Below are positions 57,203-64,000 of a stretch of 64,000 nt of DNA, piece by piece. The stretch covers positions 186,001-250,000 of the forward strand of contig NZ_FOJI01000005.1 in assembly GCF_900111235.1 (NCBI RefSeq), written 5' to 3'. Positions within the stretch are counted from its first letter, which is position 1; every line of letters starts with the position of its first letter. This DNA is from [Clostridium] fimetarium. Its GTDB lineage: Bacteria > Bacillota > Clostridia > Lachnospirales > Lachnospiraceae. The notes under the pieces were generated by a model. The model was not told where the DNA came from and did no database searches. It saw only the letters and a list, made by a program, of their open reading frames with translations. Position numbers and translations under genes: made by a program.

Positions 57203-58168
57203 TTATTTACATTTTCCACAAGTAGCACAATCTGTACATTCATTTGAAATCAATGGGATAGAACTTAACTTGATACTAGCGATATCACTAATCTTAATTG
57301 TAAATGCATCTAGACATGAGAAGGTAATTGTTTCACTATCAAATTTAACGTTCAAAGGAACTAATTCAGTTTCTTCAATGCTAGTGCTACTTTCAACATA
57401 GGAAGGGGCCAGATAATGAATTTTTCCTGCTTGGTCTGTGATTTTAATAATATCAGTAGAAGTAACAAGTTCTGCAACTTTATTTCCAGTGCTATCAAAG
57501 ATTAGAGAATTCTGATCGGCGTGAATTTCCATAGCACTAGAATCATATGCATGAAGAAGTCCAATAGGAGTTTCTATCGCATAAGGGCTTTCCGGTTCTA
57601 ATGAACGTAAACGACCATCACTTAGGAATGAAAATCCAATTCTTGTTTCAATTATTCCAAATGGGGTAGGAACAGACGCTGTTTCACCAGGGAAAAAGGA
57701 TACACTTTTAACTTTACCATCAGGATAGAAAAAAATACTATTCACTTTTAAATGAAAGCTTCTATTTAACATATTAAATGTAATTCTTTTCATTAACTCA
57801 GCTTCATCCGTTTCTAACCACATTCCGTTAACTGCTCCGTTTAATGGAAATATTCTTTTCAGAGAGCCATTTTCATAAAAAGTGACAAGTTCGGCCTCAA
57901 TGACTCCAATCGGAGTGGGTATTGCAGTCGGTTCCTGTAAATCGATACTTTTTATAGTTCCACTTGGATAAAACAAAAGACATTTTGTGTTTTTTCTTCT
58001 TCCCGTAAAATCTTGAAAACGTGGAATTAAGATACCAATCGAGGTGTTTAGTTTGTGTTCACTATCTAAACATAAAGAATCAAGCTGGCCATTTTCATGG
58101 AGAGAATATCTTGTTACATTATTTAAATTACCGTATTTAGTTGAAAAACTCTGCATATTTAACCTCAT
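57203..58168 (-). CDS. Uncharacterised repeat protein with Cys-rich C-terminus
   Basis: A 321-residue protein of unknown family, predicted cytoplasmic. It is built of repeated units of about 55 residues with the pattern (F/Y)-x2-(D/N/S)G-x(L/I/V)(K/R)S(I/V/L)-x..(T)P(I/F)G(I/V)IE, for example FYPSGTIKSIDL, FYENGSLKRIFPL, FYPDGKVKSVSF and FLSDGRLRSLEP. This recalls MORN or YwqK-type beta-hairpin repeats. The end, ECTDCATCGKCK, has four cysteines and could hold a metal or Fe-S cluster. It lies between the pair 2 and NifH-like genes, on the opposite strand. Confidence 0.75.
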   Translation of the reverse strand: MRLNMQSFSTKYGNLNNVTRYSLHENGQLDSLCLDSEHKLNTSIGILIPRFQDFTGRRKNTKCLLFYPSGTIKSIDLQEPTAIPTPIGVIEAELVTFYENGSLKRIFPLNGAVNGMWLETDEAELMKRITFNMLNRSFHLKVNSIFFYPDGKVKSVSFFPGETASVPTPFGIIETRIGFSFLSDGRLRSLEPESPYAIETPIGLLHAYDSSAMEIHADQNSLIFDSTGNKVAELVTSTDIIKITDQAGKIHYLAPSYVESSTSIEETELVPLNVKFDSETITFSCLDAFTIKISDIASIKLSSIPLISNECTDCATCGKCK

Positions 58169-58367
58169 TTCTTAACTGATTTTAAAGATGTGCCTATCAA
58201 ATTTGTGTATAGCAGTGCCGACACAAACTTGTACGTGAACGATAAAAGCATTCACACATATTCAATCATATCATAGCATATATATATGAATAGTATAGAA
58301 AAAGAATTTTCAGTTGTCAATCGATATTTATTATTTTGAATTTTAAAAAGAAATGACAATATAACTG

Positions 58368-58396
58368 TTGACAAATAACAAAAAAGTAGTTATAAT
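58368..58396 (+). promoter_or_regulatory. Consensus sigma-A promoter of the NifH-like gene
   Basis: TTGACA (58368-58373) and TATAAT (58391-58396) with a 17-base spacer, a perfect match to consensus; an unregulated version would be very strong. The rest of the 58169-58525 gap holds no gene. Confidence 0.85.
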
Positions 58397-58410
58397 TCAT
58401 AAAAATAGAA

Positions 58411-58431
58411 TTCATACAAACATAGTATGAA
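58411..58431. promoter_or_regulatory. 21-bp palindromic operator, site 4 (best match)
   Basis: TTCATAC-N7-GTATGAA, an exact 7+7 inverted repeat 15 bases past the -10 and thus over or just after the transcription start. It fits repression of a consensus promoter. Confidence 0.7.
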
Positions 58432-58507
58432 AAGTAAGAAATACATCAAGACATAGTGATTCGCAGTAAGCAAAGTGGGTTATCAATATCCAGTTTGACT
58501 TTTATAA

Positions 58508-59374
<867 letters not shown>

Positions 59375-59474
59375 TTAACAAAATAGATTGTAAAATATAA
59401 TGAAATTTGCTATTGTGAACTTGCGGAAAAGAATTCCGCTTAAAAAATATTTTATAAAAAGGAGTGTATACATT

Positions 59475-60407
59475 ATGGCTAAGATTTTTGGAAGTGTAAC
59501 AGAGTTAATTGGTGGAACACCATTACTTGAAGCAAAGAATTATGCAAAGAAGAGAAATATTAATGCTAGGTTAATCACAAAGTTAGAGTACTTTAATCCA
59601 GCTGGAAGTGTTAAGGATAGAATTGCTCTTGCAATGATTGATGATGCAGAAGCAAAAGGCGTTTTAAAGGAGGGTTCAGTAATTATTGAACCTACTAGTG
59701 GTAATACAGGAATTGGTCTTGCATCTATTGCTGCGGCAAGAGGATATAGAATCATATTAACAATGCCTGAGACGATGAGTGTTGAAAGAAGAAATTTATT
59801 AAAGGCTTATGGAGCAGAACTAGTATTAACAGAAGGTGCTAAGGGTATGAAAGGTGCAATTGCGAAAGCAGAAGAGTTAGCAGCAGAAACACCAAATTCA
59901 TTTTTACCTGGTCAGTTTGTTAATCCTGCAAATCCAGAGGTACACAGAAAAACAACTGGACCAGAAATCTGGAATGATACTGACGGAAAAGTCGATATTT
60001 TTGTTGCTGGAGTTGGTACAGGTGGAACTGTTTCTGGTATTGGTGAGTATTTAAAATCACAGAATAAGAATGTTAAAGTAGTAGCAGTGGAACCAGCAAG
60101 CTCTCCAGTATTATCAGAGGGTAAGGCCGGACCTCATAAGATTCAAGGTATTGGCGCAGGTTTTGTTCCAGATACATTGAATACAAAAATTTATGATGAA
60201 ATAGTTACCATTGAAAATGACGATGCTTTCGCAGCTGGAAGAGAATTTGCTCATACAGAAGGAATCCTAGTTGGAATTTCATCAGGTGCAGCATTGTATG
60301 CAGCAGAAATCTTAGCAAAGAGACCTGAAAATGCGGGCAAAAATATTGTTGTGTTGCTTCCTGATACTGGGGAAAGATATTTGTCTACAGCGTTATTTGC
60401 AGATTGA
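59475..60407 (+). CDS. cysK: Cysteine synthase, copy 2
   Basis: A 310-residue O-acetylserine sulfhydrylase with K47 in [19 protein letters not shown] and [10 protein letters not shown]. It is similar in length and motif spacing to copy 1 (38196). ATG 59475 has AAGGAG upstream; an open frame from 59400 has no ribosome site. It follows the NifH-like gene after 100 bases. Cysteine synthase beside nitrogenase-like genes twice in one window argues that the system yields sulfide or a thiol. Confidence 0.93.
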   Translation: MAKIFGSVTELIGGTPLLEAKNYAKKRNINARLITKLEYFNPAGSVKDRIALAMIDDAEAKGVLKEGSVIIEPTSGNTGIGLASIAAARGYRIILTMPETMSVERRNLLKAYGAELVLTEGAKGMKGAIAKAEELAAETPNSFLPGQFVNPANPEVHRKTTGPEIWNDTDGKVDIFVAGVGTGGTVSGIGEYLKSQNKNVKVVAVEPASSPVLSEGKAGPHKIQGIGAGFVPDTLNTKIYDEIVTIENDDAFAAGREFAHTEGILVGISSGAALYAAEILAKRPENAGKNIVVLLPDTGERYLSTALFAD

Positions 60408-60421
60408 AGTTGAGGGAGTGA

Positions 60422-60602
60422 GTGAATATGGATTTATAATGATCCGTTTTACTTGCCTTTCCTTCAAGCAGTATGGTTTTTGCAAGCCTCAGGGATGATG
60501 AAAAGACTCGCTTCGCTCATTTTTCATCTGAGTCTTGTAAAAACCATGGACACTGCTTTCAGCCGGTCTGCGTAAAATGGATCATTATAAATCCATATTC
60601 AC
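60422..60602. repeat. Structured ~181-bp repeat, copy 2 (candidate ncRNA)
   Basis: Its 31-base ends pair completely (one G-U). The inner helix is GCAGT/ACTGC with ATGGTTTTT/AAAAACCAT; the central hairpin has a CTCGCTTCGCTC loop. All helices differ in sequence from copy 1 but keep pairing. It directly follows cysK copy 2 (15 bases after the stop). Confidence 0.85.
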
Positions 60603-60976
60603 GGTTACTTTTTTGGGGAAGCGCTAAAAGCAAAAAGACAAAAAAGATATTATCATGGTATACATTGGATAATGATGGAGTAGGTACTAAAAAAAAATTG
60701 AGGAATTTATAGATAAAACTATGAATTCCTTAAAAAATAATGCTTTTCCTAGTAAAATAGTATAGAATATATGAATTCGAAACGGGTTAGAATTAGTATA
60801 TTTGATTTATAAGGTTAGGAACTATTAAGCGGTAGATAGTGTTTAGAGTGGAATTCAATATAAGAGTGAAATTTAATATAAAAGTGAAATCAAAATAAGA
60901 GGCATATTCAATGTAAAAGCGGAATGAAGCATTTAAGGGAAATAAAATAGAAAAATGAAAGGTGCAGGGTATTAAT
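60603..60976. other. 374-bp gene-free region before pair 3
   Basis: No gene is supported. From about 60838 to 60935 there are degenerate 17-18-bp repeats of AGTGAAATTTAATATAA type (about five units). Confidence 0.5.
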
Positions 60977-62434
60977 ATGGCTATGCAATTAGACATTTCT
61001 GATATTGGAACTAGAGAAAGTAGATTGGGTTCAATTACGGGCTATGTGGGAGATTTAAAGGATTTGGCGACTCAGAGTAATTGTGGTTCACTAAAAGGGT
61101 GCTCTCGATGTTTTTCTCAGTCTAGTACATGTCTTTCCGGGTGTGCACTAAGTCAGTTGGCAGGAATTCGTGATGTGGCGGTTGTTCATCATGGGCCATC
61201 AGGTTGTTCAGTAACGGGAACTGGAATTTATGCAGTTACGAAGCAGGTAGCAGCAAAAAGAGGAATTATAAATAATTCTGTATATATTGGAACTGATATG
61301 AATGAAGAAGATACCATCTTTGGCGCAGGGGATGCACTAAAGGATATTGTACTTGAGACATACAGAAGATATAAACCGAAGGCGATATTTGTAAGTAGTT
61401 CTTGTGCAACAGGAATCATAGGCGAGGATATCGACAGCATTGTTGACGATTTGAGGGAAGAAATAGATGTTCCTATTGCAGCAGTACATTGTGAAGGTTT
61501 TAAATCTCGTATATGGGCAACCGGATTCGACATTTCAGATCATGCAGTATTATCTACGATCGTACAGCCACCAAAGCAGAAAAGAAATACGATAAACTTT
61601 AAAAACTTCTTTGAAAGCGCAAGAAACGAAATTATAGAAATATTTAAAAATTTCGATGTGGAACCTACTTTCTTATATGCGAATGCAACCGTCGAAGAAC
61701 TTTCTCATATATCAGAGGCACTAGCAACTGTATGTATTTGTGGAACACTTGGAAATTACTTAGGAAATGGCCTAGAAGAAAAGTATGGCGTTCCTTATAT
61801 AAGAACAATTAACCCATTAGGCGTTGTCGGCTTTGAAACTTGGCTTAGAGAAATTGGAAAAGTGATTCATAAAGAAGTTGAAGTTGAGAAATACATAGAA
61901 GTAGAAAGAGCAAAATATTTACCTAAAATTGAAGAAGTAAAGAAAGAGTTAGTGGGACTTAAAGCAGTACTTGGCATGGGACCCGGTTATACCTTTGAAG
62001 TATCAAGAGTTCTTCAGGAATTGGGAATAGAAGTGCTTCATGCAGCAGCTTGGCACTATGACAAGAAATATGAAAATGGTGAAGTGCCACCAGCGATGGA
62101 ATATTTACTTGAGAATAATCCTAACTTTGAAGTAAGTGTAGCGGATCAGCAAAACTTTGAAGTGCTTAATATTTTAAATAGATTACAGCCAGATGTATAT
62201 CTATCACGTCATCCAGGTTCTACCGTTTGGGCAATCAAACAAGGATTTCCAGCAGTATATGTAGCAGATGAATATATGATTTTTGGATATAAAGGTACTT
62301 TGGATTTTGCACATACGGTACTCGATACAATTCGTAATAGAAGTTTCGAGAAAAATCTTGCTAAGAGAGTAAAACTTCCATATACCGACTGGTGGTATAA
62401 ACAGGAATCAGGACTTTTCTTAGATAATAAATAG
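60977..62434 (+). CDS. Nitrogenase-like component 1, D (alpha)-type subunit, pair 3
   Basis: 485 residues. P-cluster-type cysteines are C52, C77 (PSGCSVTG) and C143 (SSSCATGIIGEDI). The Cys ligand of the cofactor has an equivalent at C255 (TVCICGTLGNYL, with C253 close by), but the His position reads PAVYVADEYMIFGYKG, with Tyr428 and no His. In NifE the same His is replaced by Asn. An N-terminal cysteine cluster (C36, C42, C45, C52, C56) is far richer than in NifD. It may be a cofactor scaffold or a divergent reductase. ATG 60977 is preferred to GTG 60962. Confidence 0.87.
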   Translation: MAMQLDISDIGTRESRLGSITGYVGDLKDLATQSNCGSLKGCSRCFSQSSTCLSGCALSQLAGIRDVAVVHHGPSGCSVTGTGIYAVTKQVAAKRGIINNSVYIGTDMNEEDTIFGAGDALKDIVLETYRRYKPKAIFVSSSCATGIIGEDIDSIVDDLREEIDVPIAAVHCEGFKSRIWATGFDISDHAVLSTIVQPPKQKRNTINFKNFFESARNEIIEIFKNFDVEPTFLYANATVEELSHISEALATVCICGTLGNYLGNGLEEKYGVPYIRTINPLGVVGFETWLREIGKVIHKEVEVEKYIEVERAKYLPKIEEVKKELVGLKAVLGMGPGYTFEVSRVLQELGIEVLHAAAWHYDKKYENGEVPPAMEYLLENNPNFEVSVADQQNFEVLNILNRLQPDVYLSRHPGSTVWAIKQGFPAVYVADEYMIFGYKGTLDFAHTVLDTIRNRSFEKNLAKRVKLPYTDWWYKQESGLFLDNK

Positions 62435-62453
62435 ATGGAGGTCAGATTAGATT

Positions 62454-63752
62454 ATGGCAAAGATATTAGATAAACAAAGATATAAATGTGCGATGAGTGC
62501 AATGTCAACCGTTCAGGCAATTGAGCGAGCAATCCCGATCCTTCATTCTGGTCCTGGATGTGCACAGAAATTATCAAATTCATCAGGAAGCAGTGGATAT
62601 TTTTCCCCTAACATTTTTCCATGTACCAGTATAAATGAAGAGGATGTAGTGTTTGGTGGAGAGAAAAAGCTTCGTTCCACTATTGAAAATTCACTTAAGA
62701 TCATTGATGCGGATTTATACGTAGTTCTTACAGGATGTACACCTGAAATCGTTGGTGATACGGTGGAAGATGTGGTTAGCGATTTTAAGGATGCTAAGAA
62801 GCCCGTAATATTCGCTTCTACGCCTGGATTTAAAGGTAACAATTATAAAGGGCACGAATGGGTTGTTAATTCGATTGTTGAGCAATATTTAGAGCCATCA
62901 GATAAAAAAACAGTGGGACTTGTAAATATTTGGGCGGATGTACCTTATCAGGATGAATTCTGGTCTGGAAATCTAAGAGAACTTGAAAAGCTAGTTGCAG
63001 AGCTAGGATTGATTCCTAATACAATATTTGGCTACAAAAGGGGGATAGAGAATATAAAAAAAATTCCAGAAGCACAGTTTAATCTGCTCGTCTCACCTTG
63101 GGTAGGGCTTGAAAATGTAAAGCTTATGAAAGAAAAGTTTGGAACACCTTATTTACATTATCCAACACTCCCAATTGGAGCATTTGAAACAAGTAAATTT
63201 CTTCGAGCAGTAGGTGAATTTGCAGGTCTTGATAAGGATAAAGTGGAAGCAATCATTGTAGAAAAAGAAGAGTATTACTACTACTATATTGAGCGATTTG
63301 CAGATTTGTTTCTGGAGACGAGAGTTATGTCAAAGAAGTTCACAATCGTTTCAGATGCACAATATGCACTTGGTATTACGAAGTTTCTTGTAAATGATTT
63401 GGGATTATTCCCTGCAAAACAGTTTATTGTCGATGATACGCCAAAAGAATTTAGAAATGATATCGAAGGATATTTCAAAGATTTAAATTATGATATTGAA
63501 GCAGAAGTTATCTTTGCAACAGACGGATATAAAGTACATAAAGAAATAGAAGAAACCGATTATCATGGCTATCCATTAATTCTTGGCGGATATTGGGAAA
63601 AGGAAATAGCCGCAAAAGTAAATGCACATTTCTTAAATGTATCTTGGCCGGTGAATGAACGTTTAATTATGAATGGGTTCTATGTGGGGTATGATGGTGG
63701 ATTGAAGCTGATTGAGGATATTTATTCTGTTGTCAAGACTAGATTTAATTAA
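62454..63752 (+). CDS. Nitrogenase-like component 1, K (beta)-type subunit, pair 3
   Basis: 432 residues with P-cluster-type cysteines C12 (KCAMSAM), C36 (GPGCAQK) and C95 (LTGCTPEIVGDTV). VPYQDEFWSGNLRELEKL matches IPYHDPFWSGDFEEL of pair 2, so the two K proteins are close paralogues. It starts 19 bases after the D-type gene with GGAGG. Repeat copy 3 follows 16 bases after the stop. Confidence 0.88.
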   Translation: MAKILDKQRYKCAMSAMSTVQAIERAIPILHSGPGCAQKLSNSSGSSGYFSPNIFPCTSINEEDVVFGGEKKLRSTIENSLKIIDADLYVVLTGCTPEIVGDTVEDVVSDFKDAKKPVIFASTPGFKGNNYKGHEWVVNSIVEQYLEPSDKKTVGLVNIWADVPYQDEFWSGNLRELEKLVAELGLIPNTIFGYKRGIENIKKIPEAQFNLLVSPWVGLENVKLMKEKFGTPYLHYPTLPIGAFETSKFLRAVGEFAGLDKDKVEAIIVEKEEYYYYYIERFADLFLETRVMSKKFTIVSDAQYALGITKFLVNDLGLFPAKQFIVDDTPKEFRNDIEGYFKDLNYDIEAEVIFATDGYKVHKEIEETDYHGYPLILGGYWEKEIAAKVNAHFLNVSWPVNERLIMNGFYVGYDGGLKLIEDIYSVVKTRFN

Positions 63753-63768
63753 GAGGGGTAGGTGGTGA

Positions 63769-63950
63769 GTGAATATGAAGTTATCATTATTTATTTTGCT
63801 TGCCTTTCCTTCAAGCAGCATGATTTTTTGCAAGCCTCATGGATGATGAAAATGCTCACTTCGTTCGATTTTCATCTGAGTCTTGGAAAAAACATGGGCG
63901 CTGCTTTCAGCCGGTCTGTACAAAATGAATAATGATAACTTCATATTCAC
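63769..63950. repeat. Structured ~182-bp repeat, copy 3 (candidate ncRNA)
   Basis: The ends (63769-63798 and 63921-63950) pair with one G-U; outside them GTAGGT pairs again with ACCTAC. The inner helix is GCAGC/GCTGC with CATG and T6/A6. Conserved single strands are the same as in copies 1 and 2. It directly follows pair 3. Confidence 0.85.
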
Positions 63951-64000
63951 ACCTACTTTATCGGTGGGGGCGGAAAGACGAAGACAAAAGCATAAAGACA

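Noticed and set aside
60473-60712. A 79-codon frame after cysK copy 2
   Set aside because: It lies mostly in the structured repeat and has no ribosome site or family; homologous positions in the other copies are not open in the same way.

Overview
The window looks like chromosomal DNA of a low-GC, strictly anaerobic, Gram-positive bacterium, most likely a cellulolytic clostridium of the Lachnospiraceae type. The evidence is the AT-rich, A/T-ending codon use, strong AGGAGG-type ribosome binding sites, lipoprotein signals, a GH5 cellulase, ferredoxin-like oxidoreductases, and clostridial DUF4474 and DegV proteins. No rRNA, tRNA, prophage, IS element or CRISPR array was seen. The genus is an inference.

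Left part (0-31.6 kb) is mixed housekeeping and accessory sequence. It holds the tail of a GGDEF protein, an aldo/keto reductase with ferredoxin clusters, a secreted SGNH hydrolase, a rhodanese convergent with a thioredoxin-reductase-like flavoprotein, UvsE, SelO, a CDP-alcohol phosphatidyltransferase, a SagB-type nitroreductase, a metallophosphoesterase with a DUF4474 protein, and a GH5 cellulase with a CAP-domain protein. These are followed by the complete kdpABC-kdpDE potassium system (split by a structured repeat), DegV, a DEAD-box helicase, mntH, a 31-residue membrane peptide, and glnK/amtB behind a leader terminator.

Right part (31.9-64 kb) is almost entirely a sulfur-acquisition island built round nitrogenase-like proteins. 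In order it carries HD and GNAT proteins, a methionine ABC transporter (metNIQ) behind a Cys/Met-rich leader peptide and attenuator, a 50-aa YezD-family gene, a MATE transporter, and cysteine synthase with nitrogenase-like pair 1 (K-D order) and a MalY/PatB C-S lyase. Next come a cystine-type ABC transporter, a GldA-like dehydrogenase with a HisC-like aminotransferase and an SsuABC-type transporter, and a HAD phosphatase. The last block is a NifB homologue, a NifX/NafY-like carrier, nitrogenase-like pair 2 (D-K), a divergent protein with a Cys-rich tail, a NifH homologue, a second cysteine synthase and nitrogenase-like pair 3 (D-K).

The simplest reading is that the NifH-like reductase feeds electrons to up to three D/K catalytic (or scaffold) modules carrying a NifB-derived cofactor. 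These would reductively release thiols from organic sulfur compounds brought in by the transporters, and CysK and the C-S lyase would pass the sulfur to cysteine and methionine. This resembles the methylthio-alkane reductase (Mar) principle but with three paralogous D/K pairs. Pairs 1 and 2 keep equivalents of both protein ligands of the nitrogenase cofactor (Cys and His); pair 3 lacks the His, as NifE does, so it may be a scaffold or a different enzyme. A shared 21-bp palindrome (TTCATAC-N7-GTATGAA) follows the promoters of four of these units, suggesting one regulon. Three ~182-nt elements (21.1, 60.4 and 63.8 kb) show compensatory changes in several helices and look like an undescribed structured RNA or RNA-like mobile repeat.
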